The notes below the pieces were generated by a model, which searched no databases, was not told the origin of the DNA, and saw only the letters and a list, made by a program, of their open reading frames with translations. This document shows positions 10,183 through 22,334 of a stretch of 64,000 nucleotides of DNA, piece by piece. The position numbers and the translations under genes were made by a program. The stretch's first letter is position 1. Every line of letters starts with the position of its first letter. The stretch is from Apus apus (Eukaryota; Chordata; Aves; Apodiformes; Apodidae), in assembly GCF_020740795.1 (NCBI RefSeq), contig NC_067312.1, positions 65,058,905 through 65,122,904 of the forward strand. The letters are read 5' to 3'.

Positions 10183-11167
10183 CCCATAAAGAGAGATCTT
10201 GGCAGACGTAGCTGAAAAGAGAATAGGTCATGTCTGCAGTCGGCTGCCTACAGCCCATTTGATTTGGGGTCCTGGTGGCCTGCTTTCCTCTCCCAGCTTT
10301 CTCTTTTGCATAGCTGGCTATACTTTCTCCACCCACTCCTGTGCCTTTCTGCCTCATACTGTGATCCCCACACAGCTCTCCTGCTTTTTTTTATTATTAT
10401 TATTTATTTGTTTACCCCACCTTCACACTCAGCAGATAAGTGTTTTAAATACCTCTGATTAATGGGGACATTTGTGGTCGCTGATACTAACCTCAGCTGA
10501 AGGGACATGGACTAAGCACATCAGAAATGCTAAAAGAGAGGCTCAACACCTCACCTCTGGGTGTTCCAGGGAGAGGAAGAGTCTCTGTCATGAAACCTGT
10601 TAGTTGCTTATGGAGAGTTAAGCACTAAGAATAATTCATCTCATCATCAACAGGCAGAAAGAGGTGGATCTTTCTGAATGTGCCAAGTCTCAATTTTTAA
10701 ACTTTTTTTGATGCATTTTGTTAGAGAACTCAAATACAAAAAGAAATAAATTACTCTTCCCCACTCAAAAAGGCCATAGATTCAGTTCCATTCCAGCACT
10801 CATGGCAAAGACACACTGTGGATATGCCTGGCAGGACCTGCTCCTGTGATGCCAATGATTAGCTGAATTCAGCAGTAGGGCCTCGGTGGCCTTTTGCCTC
10901 CAGCCTGAAAGGACTGGGCTGTGTGATCCATCAACATCGTTTCTTTAGGAAGAGGAATGTGCTGCAGTCTGTGTTTTCCCTGGCAGTGTCCTGGACAGCC
11001 TTTTTATGACCTCTTTCATACTTACATATTCCTTTGTAACTAATTAGGCTTATTTTTTAGTATGGTCACAGTTCTGCCAGACTCTGTCTGATAAACACAG
11101 ACATGTAGTGATATTAAAACCCCTGGTGTCCTGCATTACCTGGGAGAAATTCCGGACACACGATTCC
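10183..11167. other. Non-genic stretch
   Basis: Nothing coding is seen. A T-rich run with ATT repeats lies at 10386-10412. The rest is unremarkable AT-rich sequence. Confidence 0.35.
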
Positions 11168-11570
11168 TGTCCCAGTTTAGTGCAGGACTGGCAATTAAAC
11201 TAATGACAATAACGTTCTCTATCCCCTCCCCCTCCTGCCCAGATAGGAAAAGGAGAAGGAATATAAGGAGAGAGGCTTCCAAACTGAAAACTAAATGAGA
11301 CAGATTTAATGAAATAGCGACAAAATATGCACAAATATACCCATGTCTGTGCAGGAGTGTATAAAACCCCTGCTGTGCCCCCCACCAACTCCCATAGCCC
11401 TCCCCTGAGCTGCAGGGCGGTCCCGAAAGAAGTTCCGGAGCGCTTCCGGAGGCAGCGGCAAGGCAGCCAGGAGCTGAGAGTAGGGACACGAGGGTCAGGG
11501 ATGCACAGGCCTAGGGATCAGTGGAGATGGATCAACAGAGTCCTTCTTGCACACCGACCATGGATGAAAG
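11168..11570 (-). mobile_element. Avian ERV LTR fragment, minus orientation
   Basis: It starts TGTCCCAGTTTAG and continues with a CCCTCCCCCTCCTG tract, an AT-rich middle, and a GAGGCAGCGGCAAGGCAGCCAGGAGCTGAG-like block whose counterpart is found at 36285-36315. The similar starts at 36007 and 41108 (TGTCATGATTTAA, TGTCACAGTTTAA) place all three in one LTR group, inverted relative to the copy at 9640. The boundary on the right is approximate. Confidence 0.55.
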
Positions 11571-11964
11571 AGAGCTTGACTTCTGTGATCCCTCAGTTTA
11601 TACCAAGTATGACACATGTGGGATGGAATACTCCCTTTGGCTGGTTTTGGTCATCTGTCTAGTCTGCTAGGGAAGGGAAGGGAGAAAGAAAAGATTACTG
11701 GCCTGGTTATTCTTTCTGAAGCATGCATTCCTGTGCTGTTCTGCCCCCTACCCCAGGACCCTCAGGGCTAAATATACCCTTTGTCAAAAAGAAGGAGATA
11801 TTCTCATACGGCCCCATGACTCTAGGATCTGAATCAGAGAAAGGAACAGTAAATACTGTAAGGCTGATGATGCATCTTGTAGGAGATGGAGCCTGAAATA
11901 CTTCCTGACATAGTACAAGTTCTCACCAGGAGCAGTAATACTAAGAATTATTCCAATTCCAAGA

Positions 11965-12390
11965 ATAGCACCTCTCGTATTGAAGATGAGAGAGCTGGGG
12001 CTGTTCAGCCTGAAGAAGAGAAGGCTCTGGGGAGACCTTAGAGCACCTTCCAGTGCCTGAAGGGGCTACAGGAAAGCTGGGGAGGGACTTTTGACAAGGG
12101 TAGGGAGTGATGGGATGAGGGGGAACAGTTTTGAGGTGAAAGAGGGGAAAGTTAGATGAGATATGAGGAAGAAATTCTTCCTTGTGAGGGTGGTGAGAAA
12201 CTGGAACAGGTTGCCCAGGCAAGCTGTGGATGCCCCACCCCTGGAAGAATTCAAGTCCAGGTTGGATGAGGGAGCAACCTGGTCTAGTGGGAGGAGTCCC
12301 TGCCCCCCCGTGGCAGGGGCTTTGGAACAAGATGATCTTTAAGGTCTTTTCCAACCCAAACCATTCCATGACTTCATGAGATCACATTTA
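11965..12390 (+). mobile_element. CR1 LINE 3' fragment
   Basis: This is a typical CR1 3' segment: GGGGCTGTTCAGCCTGAAGA, GAGACCTTAGAGCACCTTCC, GAAGGGGCTACAGGAAAGC, AACTGGAACAGGTTGCCCAG, GATGATCTTTAAGGTC and TTCCAACCCAAACCATT in order, ending near ATTCCATGACTTCATGA. Plus orientation, 5'-truncated. Confidence 0.9.
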
Positions 12391-12399
12391 TTTTCCGTC

Positions 12400-13200
12400 G
12401 CAACAGAAAGTCACTGTCCGACACAGCTGGGATGAGGCTCCTTGTCAGATCCTCCCTAGCTCCTTTGCCTGACTTGTATGGATAAAAAGGTGTGGGTTCA
12501 TTGCATAGATTTAAGGAATATAAGTTATTTGTATTTGAAGCAGGAATTCAGATTGGTGGGATTCTCATCTTCTTTTGAATACAGCTTTTTTCTTTTAGTT
12601 ATTCAAACAGAGGGGAAGACTGCCAGATTTGTTTACTCTCAAGGTGGATAGCTTTGGAATAAGAGGGAAAACCATGAAAAATGCTTCCTCACCAGAACTG
12701 GCTACTGTATGGCTTGAGGAGTACCTGGCTGCCTCTGGGCTGCAGCTCTTTCCTGGCAGAAATTGGCCTGGAAACACTGGAGATGGTTTTACTTTCTGCA
12801 GGAACCAGAGCAGTAATTACCCAGCATTACCTTTTGGGGAGTAGCTAATGGCCTGAGATGGCCCATTTTTACCCCTTTTTAACCCACCACAAAACAACAT
12901 CCTGGAGTTGCTTTCACTCAAAATACCAACTCCCTTAACCTCCCGCAGCCTTATGGCTCCCTACTTGGGTCAGAGCAGGGAGAAGGTTGTCCTCTATCTG
13001 CCTCCAGTGTGGACTCGTGCACTTGCTAGGCCTCTTTTCCCCTTTATTTCTGCCTCCAAAAACACACATGACCTATACCACAGGAGTTTTAAGACTATCC
13101 AAGTGTTTAGAAGTTCTTTTGGAGGAGGAGGCAGCCAGTGGAGAGTGCTGGGGCATCCCAGAGGGCCTGCAGCCCCCAGCACCTCCGGCACTGCCGAGCT
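12400..13200. other. Upstream flank of the QRICH2-like gene
   Basis: No gene is recognised. There are several short frames, none with a domain. The last part (13100-13200) becomes GC-rich and leads into the promoter. Confidence 0.35.
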
Positions 13201-13205
13201 ACAGG

Positions 13206-13253
13206 TGATGTCACAGCCGCCCCCCTGTCACATCAGCCCCGTCCCCTATAAAG
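13206..13253 (+). promoter_or_regulatory. Promoter of the QRICH2-like gene: CRE-like site and TATA box
   Basis: TGATGTCA at 13206-13213 differs from the CRE palindrome by one base. TATAAAG at 13247-13253 is a TATA box that predicts a start near 13278, giving a 5' UTR of about 155 bases before the ATG at 13435. A CRE close to a TATA box is a common layout of CREM-driven spermatid promoters, which would suit a sperm protein. That link is inference. Confidence 0.6.
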
Positions 13254-13434
13254 ACCCTGCCCTGGGGGCTCCCCTTGCCACTTTCTGTGGGATCGCTTTC
13301 TGTGGTGAGGAGGAGGAGGAAAGCTGCCAGCTGCCCATCTCTCCCACCCAGCTTGCTTCCCCCAAGCAGAAAGGCTTCCGATTCCCTCGGGATAGCACTC
13401 CCACTCGCTGTAGCACTAGGCAGGACAGCCAGCC

Positions 13435-16400
13435 ATGGACTTGCTTGGCCTGCCAGAGCTGCTGGACCTCGCCTTCGGGGCACCTGAGGTCCAGAGCCTC
13501 AACTTGCAGAAACTCTTCAAACTGCTCCAGGTCATAGTGGAGCGGCTGGAGGGCCCATCAGCTCAGAAGCAGGAGCACAGCCCAGCCGCCACTGGCCCCC
13601 AGGTGGCCTCCGTGGCCACTGGCATGGGGCAGGGAAAGGAGAGTGAAGGGAAGGAGAGCGGGATCTCCAAGGTAGAGGCTCTGGCCGAACTCGTCCCCTG
13701 GGCGCTCCCCTGCCTGGCCCCCGTCCTGTGGGCTCCACACCGCCCGTGTGCCGCCCTTAGACCAGGGTCTGATTTGAGCCTGAGTTCCCTGTGGGATGTG
13801 GGCCTTCCCTGCGGGAAAGGGGGGGAGTTCTGGGGAGGAAGAGCTGGGGCTGAAATGCTGCTCCACTTGCTCTGGGTCCTCCCCACGTTGCCACCGGTGC
13901 CCTGGACTATGCCAGCCCAGGGCTCAGCACCCCTGCAGCTCCGGCTCCGCCACCCTCCATCCTGCCCTTCCCCACTCCTGACCTCCAGCCAGCCGCTCTC
14001 TTGCAACTCACGCCTGCTAACCTCTTCTCCCAGGACCAGCCCGTTTCCCAGGATCTCCTCCAGGAGATCGGCGGAATGAAGGAGGACATCCGGCTGATCC
14101 AGGAGGCGCTTGGCTTGGTGAGCTGCTGCTGGTGTCCCTGGGAGGGAGCTGGGCTCGCGCCCCTACCCAGCCCCACTCCCCATCTCCCAGCCACCCCAGT
14201 CCCTGCCCTGTGGCCATGGCTGTCACCCAGCACGAAGGAAGGATGTCCCGAGCGGGGAGCAGGGGAGCTCAGCCCACCCCATCGGCAGCCCCCTCTGCGG
14301 GGAGGGCAGAATCGGGCTCTGCTGCCTGCGGGTCGGGCTGGTGGGAGAGGGAACTGCCTGCCCCAAGCAGGGATGCAAGGGCACTTTTGACCGGTGGAGG
14401 GAGGTCTGGGGGCAGAGCCCAGCATTGTGCACCAGGAGATGGATTCCAAAGGGGAGCAGGGAGATGTCAGGGCTAGAGAAGGCAAGGCCCAGGGAGTCAC
14501 TCGGGGGCTTGATGATCCCCTGCCTGGGCTGCTGAAACTCTGCAGGCACGAGGGGCTGGGGAGGGGCTGGGGGCTGTGGCCACAGCACCTCGGGGGGGGG
14601 GGGGGGGCGTTCTCCACAGGGGGCAGACTTTGCTTTTGGGCTCTCATGGGGTACTTGAGTTTGGCCCAGTGAGACGGTGATTTCGGGACAAGGGCTGGGG
14701 ACAGGGGCAGCAGCCCTGGGCTCTGTCCTTGCCGCTGAATGGCTGCCCGTAACCCTGCTCCTTTTTGCCTTCTCTTCCCAGCACGGCAGTAGGGGCCAGT
14801 CTGGCCCTGTTGAGGCCACCACATTGCATGAGGGCACCCAGTGTGAGGCCACCATGGAGACCAGCACCCTGCAGAGGGAGCCAGGGTCCCCTGGCACGCT
14901 GACCAGCATCCCGGCGATGCAGCCAGAGACCTCCAGCACCCTGACCACCCTGGGGACACAGACAGGGTCCCCTGAGACCCAGACCACTGTCTCGGGGATG
15001 GAGCCAGAGACCCCCAGCACCCTAACCACCCTGGGGACACAGCCAGGGTCCCCTGAGACCCAGACCACTGACTCGGGGATGGAGCCAGGGACCTCCAGCA
15101 CCCTGGCCACCCTGGGGACACAGCCAGGGTCCCTTGACATGCAGAGCACTGTCTCAGGGATGGAGCCAGGGACCTCCGGCACCCTGGCCACCCTGGGGAC
15201 ACAGCCAGGGTCCCCTGAGACCCAGACCGCTGTCTCGGGGATGGAGCCAGGGACCTCCAGCACTGTGGCCACCCCAGGGACACAGCCAGGGTCCTCTGAC
15301 GTGCAGAGCACTGTCTCGGGGATGGAGCCAGAGACCTCCAGCACTGTGGCCACCCTGGAGACACAGCCGGGGTCCCCTGAGACCCAGAGCACTGTCTCGG
15401 GGATGGAGCCAGGGACCTCCAGCACCCAGAGCACCATCCTGGAGATGCAGCTGGCACCTCCAGACACCCATGGAGGAGCAGGGCTGAAAGCGAGGTTCCC
15501 ACATACAGACAAAGCACAGCCTGGAACTGAGGAGATGCCCACTTGGGACACCTCCAGTGCTCTGGGGACACAGGCAGCTCTTGATCAGGTCCGAGAGCTC
15601 AGCCACCTCTCTGCTGGCCCAAAGCAGCAGATGGCCCAGCTGGAGGCCACTAAGGAGGACCAGGCCAAAGAGGAGAATCTGTGGTTGCTCTTCCAAGAGG
15701 GAGGTGGGAGCCCTGGGGGGACTGGCAAGGGAATGTTTTGGATGGGGACACTCTGGGTCACATGCTCATCGTGCTTAGAGCCTGGCCCCAAGGATGAGAC
15801 TCCCTCACTCACATTGTGTTCCCTTGGACCCCATCTCTAGACCAGAAGAGCATCTGCAACATTCTGCTTGACCTCCAGGGCCAGGTGTCCTCCCTGCAGG
15901 ATCTGGCCAGTGACCTGCAGGACCACAAGGAGAAGGTGAGCCAGCGGTGGTCCCCAAGAGGGTGGGTTGAGAGGGGCAGCGGGTGCGGAGAGGAAGACCA
16001 TGCTGGGACAAGGCAGGGGCCATGCCCTGACTGTGCCACCGCTGCTCTTCCCAGATCAGGCAGCTGGAGGAGGTGCTTGGACAGCAGGGGTCTGCTGGAG
16101 CTGAGCAGAGCGTGGATGCCAGTGACCAAAACACCCAGGAACTGGGGTAAAAGGCTCGGAGAAAGTTTCCTACCCCTTGGAACTGCCAAGGAGTCTGGGA
16201 AGGCTGCGAGCATCCCGCTCTGCAGCAAGAGACACCCCCTGAGAAGCTCCACAGAGCCTAAACCTGCCCATGTCCCCCTCTCGCTGGCCAGGTCCAGGCT
16301 GAAGGAAATCAAGCAGGAGCTGGAACATCAGCAGGACTTGAACAAGGCTGCGTTGGAGCAGTCCGTCAGCAAGATGGCGAAGAAGCTGCAGAAGAAGGTG

Positions 16401-19400
16401 AGGCTGGAGGGGAGCTCCCACTGCCCACCGGCTCAGCAGGGTGGTCCTGGCCAGGCTCCCATGCTTGTCCCCTGGCTGGATGGGACCACTGAGCCTCCGT
16501 GGCATCTGGGCTTCTTGGCCACATCCGTTCCATCTCAGAGCCAATTCCTTCTCCCCTTCTCGCAGCTGGACAAGCTGCAGGCAAAGGTGGAGAGCACCGG
16601 CTGGCAGCAACAGGCACAGGCCCAGGCAGAGGCAAAGGCAGAGACTCAGGAAGCATGCCCTGCCTGCAGCCCAGACATCAGCGTGAAACTGGGCCATGTC
16701 CAGCACAAGGAGCACCAGGAGCTGCCGGACCCCTCGAGGTTGCAGAAGAGGGTGGGCAAGCTGGTGATGCAGCTGCCAGCGAGGAGCCAGGTAGGATGAC
16801 TCCAGTGTGAGGGTACGGGGAGAGAACTGCTGGAACCCCCCAGCTGGTTGTGCTTCACTGTGATGTGGGGGAGCCCCTGCTGCCCCCCAGACTGGCTTGT
16901 ACAAGTCAGCAACACAGAGGGAAATGAAAGCCTTGATGCGAATGTCCGGCTGCTGCTGACAGCCTGTGGCCACGGGCCGAGTAACCTGGCTCTGTCCACG
17001 CAGAGCAGCCAGGGCCCCCTTGCATGACCCCACCTTGTCATCTTCCTCTCTGAAGGAGGATGAGAAGCAGCTGCAGAGCATTGAGGCCAGCATCAAGCAG
17101 CTGCAGAGGCACTTTGAGGAGCTCAGCTTGGTCACGGGAAGCCTCATGGAAAAGAGTCAGCAGAGGCAGAACAATCTCGAGGTTGGTGGCTGAAAGTCCC
17201 AAGGGGCCAGAGCATCCTGCAGGCTGAGCACCACCAGGCATTTGTCCCCCTGCCAACCTGCTGGCAGCCCTGGGGAGGCTCCAAATGCCTGTCCTGGAGG
17301 TTTTGGCTGGGGGTGGGGGAGTGGGGAGGGGGTGGGTGCTGGGCTGGCTGGAAGGCAGCTCTGACCCTGCTGCGGCATCATGGGCTGCCTTCTGCAGTTG
17401 AAGAGTCTGTACCAGTCTGTGGAGAGGCTGCAGAGGGAGAAGGCGGACAAGGAGGACCTGACACTGGCAATGGATAAGGTAGGGTCTGGAGCTGCCCCAG
17501 CGCCAGCCAAGGAGATCCAGGGCAGGGTGACAACAACAGCTCCCTGTCCCTTGGGTGCTTGGTGGTGGTACGAGCCTGGGGGAGGGAGGATTTCCAACTC
17601 GGCTGTGGGCAGTTTGGCGGGTGGGACTGACCCCACAGGGGTGATGGGGCACATGGGGCCACAGAGCTGCCTCTCCCTCTGCCCCGACCCCAGCTGGCCC
17701 TTCCCGTCCTGCCTCCATCCTTTCCCCAACACTCTGCTGCCTCTTCCCGTTGCTAGAAAGCTGACAGAGCTGCCCTGGGAGGCACTGTCAGCCGCAGCCA
17801 GTTTGAGGCCAACATGGAGCGGCTGGAGGAGAAGAACCAGGAGGTGCAGAGCCAGATAACAGGCCTGGAGCAGGCCTGCCTCCAAGGCCAGCGACAGCTC
17901 AGGGAGCTGGTGGACTGCAAGGTGAGGGCTGGCTCATCCCTGCCACGCAACACTGGCCCCTCGGGGGCTTGGTCGCCAAAGGCAACATCCCTGCCAGGGT
18001 CAACCCTCCCGCTTTCCTCCCTGGGGACTAAGATGTCCCATGCTGGGGGCAGCTGGGTGAGAGTGTGCATCCATTCCCAGCTGGACCGCCTGGAGCTGGT
18101 GCCCTTGCAGCAGCAGCTGGAGGAGCATGGGAAGCTCCTCCAGGAGCATGGGAAGCTCCTCCAGGAGCAGCAGCTCGAGAGGGCGCAGGCGGTGGAGGAC
18201 GACGATGTAGCCGGGATTAAGAGGTGAGTGCGCTGGGGACGCGGTGGCTGCGGGGGCAGCGCTGGCCCCTTCCCTCTGGCTACCACAGGCTCTGGCACGG
18301 GAGCCGTTTCGGCCGTGAAGCGTGGGGATGCTGAGGAAGGAGCTGTGCCTTCTCCTCCCAGCAGCAGAGGGTTCCCTCCAGGAACGGGGGACGAGGAGGG
18401 GGCCCTTGCAGGCTGGAGCCTCCTGCCCCAAACCTGGGGTGTGGGCACAAAGGCCTTGAGGGGCGAGGGTGGGGAGAGGGGGCTGGGGGGGCTGGGCACC
18501 CCGGCAGGGCTGCAACACACGGTGCCCCTCAGCTGGGTTGGGACCTGCCCTCCTGGGAAGGCACAGGGGGGTAATTAGCGTGGAGGAAGCGATGCAGGCA
18601 GGGCCCAGGCGCTCGCTGCTGCCTGCCAGCTGCCCGCCTGCCTGCAGGCAGGGCTGCATCTCCCCCAGAGCTCCCCCAGCCCTTTTCTCTCCCCTCCAGG
18701 AATACCCATTGCCACTGCCTGTCCTGCGACAAGCCCCACAGCGTTGCAGTGCCCGGCCAGTGAGTAGCACCCAGCAGCCTCCCAGGGGCGGGTGGGGGGT
18801 CTGTGGGCACTGGTGCTGTCCTGCCGTGCTGGCACAGGGGTTGGGGTGTCTGCCTGGGAGCTGTGACCCTGCTGAGCCCCTTCTGCAGCCCCGTCAGGCA
18901 GCAGGGGAATGGGGACCCCTCCTTCCCCAGGGGTATGGGGGGGCTGTGGTCTACAAGCCCATGGGGTTTGGGGTGCTGCCCCAAGCTGGACTGGGTCGTG
19001 TGTCCCCTGCCACTCACCCATGGCTCCTGCCCTCCCCAGGAATGAGGAGGCCATCCCGTTCCTGCCACCACTCCACTTGCACCAGGAGGGCCGCCTCAAG
19101 ACTGACAGCAAGTGGGAGCCAACCCAGCAGCACGGGCACAGGTAGGGGAGAGAGGGACCCAGCCTGGCCCCTTGGCTGCAAAGTGGCCCAGCCCTGCTGG
19201 GGGAAAGCTCTTTCCGGGGCTACAGGGAGGGCCTGTGCAGAGCAGGGGCACAGAGAGACGTGCCTTGGAGGCTCAGCCGTGCTTGCCCCAGCTCTGGGGG
19301 TTCCACAGCCTCCCCCGTGCTGCCCCTTCTGACCCAGGTCTCCACCTCCAGGGCTCTGAGGCTCCATGTGATGACTCAGTGCCAGGTCCCCACCTGCCCT

Positions 19401-20277
19401 GGGGCTTGGGGGGGTCAGGAGACCAGAGAAGCAGCGGAGCCCAGCTGGGAGCATCTCCTGGCCACTGCCCTGGTGCAGGTTGGCACACGGCAGTGCCAGA
19501 CACTAAGCATGTCCATGCCCCATCCACAGGGAGCAGGAGTCGAGGTACCCCAGGGTCCCACGGGACTGCGGGGGCCGGCACACCATCTCCCGCTCGCAGC
19601 AGCGTGCCCTGCGCCTGCCGCCCCTGGACCCCAGCGCCCTGCAGCTGCTCCAGCCCCTCAGCGAGGTAGGGGGGAGGCAGGCAGGGAGGGAGGGAGGGGG
19701 GTGAGCAGGGCTGGGAGGGGGATGCCCAGAGCCTGCAGGGCTCCGTGCCCGAGTTTCCCCAGGGAGAGCTGGGGGGGTTGCTTGGTGAGGCAGGAGGGGC
19801 CTCAGGGTCACTCAGCCTGCTCTGCCTTCCCTGCAGGATGAGCTGGGGATGCTGCACCAGGATGGCCGCAGGGACAGGGGCCAGCAGAACCGGCAGCTGC
19901 CTGGGCTCAAGGACGGTACGGCTGGGGGGGCATCCCGGGGGGTGAAGGGGACAGCGAGGTGGGCAGGCTGCCCTTGGAGGCACAGGTTTTCCCCCCTCCA
20001 TGTTGCCCCTGGCTGCCCCCAGACCAGCTCCCTCTGCTCTCTCCTGCCAGGCTTCCCGAGGGATGAGCCCAGGCTGTCCCCAGGCCAGAGGAGGGACACA
20101 AGGCCAGCAGCAGCCCACGGTGACAACTCCCCGGCACCGAGGATCCGCTTACCCCTCGTGACCTCAAGGGCCAGATCCACCAGCTCGGCAGCCGGGCAGG
20201 ACGGGGGGTCCCCAGCTGAGCCCCTGCAGCCTCACCCACCAAGAAGGCCCATCAGCAAAGGCAGGCAGCAGCCATGA
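13435..20277 (+). CDS. QRICH2-like coiled-coil protein (DUF4795 family), 16 coding exons
   Basis: Coding exons by eye: 13435-13671, 14034-14117, 14782-15703, 15841-15935, 16055-16146, 16292-16397, 16566-16790, 17056-17181, 17398-17478, 17757-17921, 18081-18223, 18700-18759, 19040-19141, 19530-19665, 19837-19915, 20051-20277. All junctions are GT/AG, phases agree throughout, and the total is 960 codons including TGA, with no stop or frameshift. The N-terminus (LPELLDLAFG...LFKLLQ) is a short helical domain. Exon 3 adds a Thr/Ser/Pro repeat region. Exons 4-11 are coiled coil with the family stretches RLQREKADKEDL, VSRSQFEANM and LDRLELVPLQQQLEE. Exon 12 has the CHCLSCDKP motif and exon 14 RDCGGRHT. 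QRICH2 and C16orf96 share this C-terminal part; mammalian QRICH2 is needed for the sperm flagellum. Which of the two is closer I cannot decide. A poly(A) signal follows at 20431. The start has a good context (CAGCCATGG). Confidence 0.8.
14592..14607 (+). repeat. Poly-G run in intron 2 of the QRICH2-like gene
   Basis: Sixteen consecutive G residues lie between exons 2 and 3. Such runs can fold as G-quadruplexes and are prone to assembly error in length. Confidence 0.9.
14884..15450 (+). repeat. Coding minisatellite, seven 81-bp units
   Basis: Seven in-frame units of 27 codons follow each other without interruption in exon 3. The unit pattern is GSPETQ-TVSGMEP-TSST-ATLGTQP, with substitutions between units and no length change. 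The product is rich in Thr, Ser, Pro and Gly and is likely disordered. The reverse strand is also open across the array, giving frames of 442 and 554 codons that I regard as shadows. Confidence 0.95.
18123..18164 (+). repeat. Tandem 21-bp duplication in exon 11 of the QRICH2-like gene
   Basis: A 21-base unit encoding EHGKLLQ occurs twice in direct succession, adding exactly two heptads of coiled coil and keeping the frame. Confidence 0.9.
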
Positions 20278-20430
20278 AGGGTCAGCCCCATCCCAGTGCC
20301 TGACAGGGACATCCCGTGGCCAAGACAACAAGCAGAAACCACTGGCCTCCGAAAGACCTTGTTTTATTTGGTTTTAGCTATATGTAGTTAGTTGTATCTA
20401 GTTAGCTATAGTTAGTTATATATTAAAATT

Positions 20431-20436
20431 AATAAA
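20431..20436 (+). terminator. Poly(A) signal of the QRICH2-like gene
   Basis: AATAAA about 155 bases after the stop codon, in a T-rich 3' context (GTTTTTGTTGCTTTTT downstream). The short 3' UTR contains a TAGTTAG-type tandem stretch (20375-20420). Confidence 0.65.
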
Positions 20437-20464
20437 AAAGTTTTTGTTGCTTTTTCTTGTTGGG

Positions 20465-20815
20465 TTCTTTGGTGGTTTTATTTTTTCGTTTTGTTTTCTT
20501 TTTGTTTAGGCCCTTTTTTTAAGCAAGATTAATTCGAATACTAAGAAAGTTCTCCCCCCTCCCCTGGGAAGAGCCCTGGCTGGTGGCCACAAAGGGGTGG
20601 CACCACCTGCAGGAATCAGGGAAACACCCCCTGACACAAACAGAGCCACAGCAGCAAGACATTCTCTGATGTTTTAACCTACTGAGCCCCCGATGCACTT
20701 ACCCAAGTCCATGGGTGCAAAGGAATTGTGGGGAAAGGGTGGGGGATGTGACACATGGCACCCCGGAGATGAGTCACAGATTCCCTTCCTTGCATTCCCA
20801 TCATCAGGGGGCTGG
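20465..20815. other. Non-genic spacer
   Basis: Downstream flank of the QRICH2-like gene. No coding feature seen; T-rich at 20470-20520. Confidence 0.35.
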
Positions 20816-20819
20816 AGCA

Positions 20820-21125
20820 CCTCTGCTGTGAAGGCAGGCTGAGAGAGTTAGGGTTGCTCAGCCTGGAGAAGAGGAGGCTCTGGAGAGACCTTAGAGAACC
20901 TTCCAGTACCTGAAGGGGCTACAGGAAAGCAGAGAGGGACTTTTGACAAGAATATGGAGTGATGGGACGAAGGGTAATGGCCTAAAACTGGAAGAGGGGA
21001 GATTTAAATCAGACATTAAGAGGAAATGAAAATCCGCCCTCAGTCCTCTTTTCTCCAGACTGAAAACACCCAAGTCTCTCAGCCTTCACTCATTTGAGAC
21101 ATGTTCTAGGCCTCTAATCATCTTC
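20820..21125. mobile_element. Two abutting CR1 fragments in opposite orientation
   Basis: 20820-21030 is plus-strand CR1 (GGTTGCTCAGCCTGGAGAAG, GAGACCTTAGAGAACCTTCC, GAAGGGGCTACAGGAAAGC). At about 21033 it changes to minus-strand CR1 (CCTCTTTTCTCCAGACTGAA, CTCAGCCTTCACTCATTTGA). The head-to-head arrangement suggests nested or rearranged insertions. Confidence 0.8.
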
Positions 21126-21129
21126 ACAG

Positions 21130-22030
21130 CAAGAAACATGGCCTAGCAGCACTAACCTCATGCTCAGCTACGCTCTGGTCCCTCAGGAAGATCTGACACA
21201 TCAGCATAGCTGAAGTGCAGCCTGCTGGCCATGCATGTGCCACTGTTTCCCCTGAATTCCTGCTTCCCCAGGGAGCCTTAGCGTATGAAAACAGAGCTGG
21301 GCAGCAAATTGCTGAAAATTGTGTGCAAGCGCTCCCTCCTGTGCATGCAGAGCTACATGCAGTCAAATGCAGTTAAGAGAGGAAATGAGTATGACCCGAC
21401 GTTCATTTAACGCAGAAGAAGTATCAGAAATATTTCTAGTGGAGGAAGTAAAATTTGGTCCTGTGAATGGCTGAGCTTAAACTGTTCTACACCAACAATT
21501 TGGCTTTGAGAAATACCTTTCATTTTAAGAGCTTTATTAGTGGTTGCTCTTGTAGGTACTCCATATAGATAGACCTCTTTTGAAAGTCATGGTTTGCAGA
21601 GATGATTCTGCTAATTCACTACAACTCCTCACAATCGTGTCAATGATAAGAGGATCAGTGACTGGCAGTGACTGTCTGTGCATGTGATCAAATGAGCAAA
21701 GGTGCGAAAGGATTGAAGAATAACTTCCTGTGAGGGAAGAAAACCCAGGAATTAGCTACTGTTTCTAGTGCAGAGTTATCTAGAGACAGAAGTCCTGTCA
21801 CAGTATTATCTAGTTAAGTCTATTATCTAGACTTAACAGGAGGATATTCATGTTATTCCATGTGTAGTGACTAGTTTATAAGAGACCCTGACGGCATCTT
21901 CTAAACATTACCTCCATCTCAAAAACCATTAGTGGACTCATTTCCCCAGAGCTACGCAGCATCTCCTCATCCCAAGGCATGAAAATTAGTTCACAGGCTG
22001 CTGCTGCCAACAGGAGAGAGGCAGGCCTCT
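21130..22030. other. Non-genic stretch
   Basis: AT-rich sequence without recognised coding content or repeats. Confidence 0.35.
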
Positions 22031-22279
22031 TTAATGTCTCAAACAGATTTTGTGGTGGGAAAACCTGTGGAGCAGGGCCGGGCATTGCCCCTCTCTTTCT
22101 AGGGACAAGGAGAAATGTCTCTGCTTCTTGCACATGCGCAGCTATGAAATCTGCCCTGCTCCCAGGAACCCTGAGCAGAAGCAACATTAACCTGCTCTCT
22201 GTGCGTGTGTCGCTACGGGGGTTATTCAGTCACCCCTGTAGGGAGGAGGCAGTGAGCCCCTCCAGGACCCCATGCCCAC

Positions 22280-22334
22280 TGACTCATTTTGGTGTGCGTG
22301 CTCTCCCACAGCTTAGAGGGTTAAATATAAAAGG
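22280..22334 (+). promoter_or_regulatory. Promoter-like block of copy B
   Basis: TGACTCAT at 22280-22287 and AAATATAAAAGG at 22323-22334, identical to copy A. Confidence 0.45.

Noticed and set aside
13907-15571. Very long minus-strand frames (554 and 442 codons) opposite the QRICH2-like gene
   Set aside because: They are the complement of the 81-bp coding minisatellite, which is open in several frames because of its period; the plus-strand frame has splice sites and homology.
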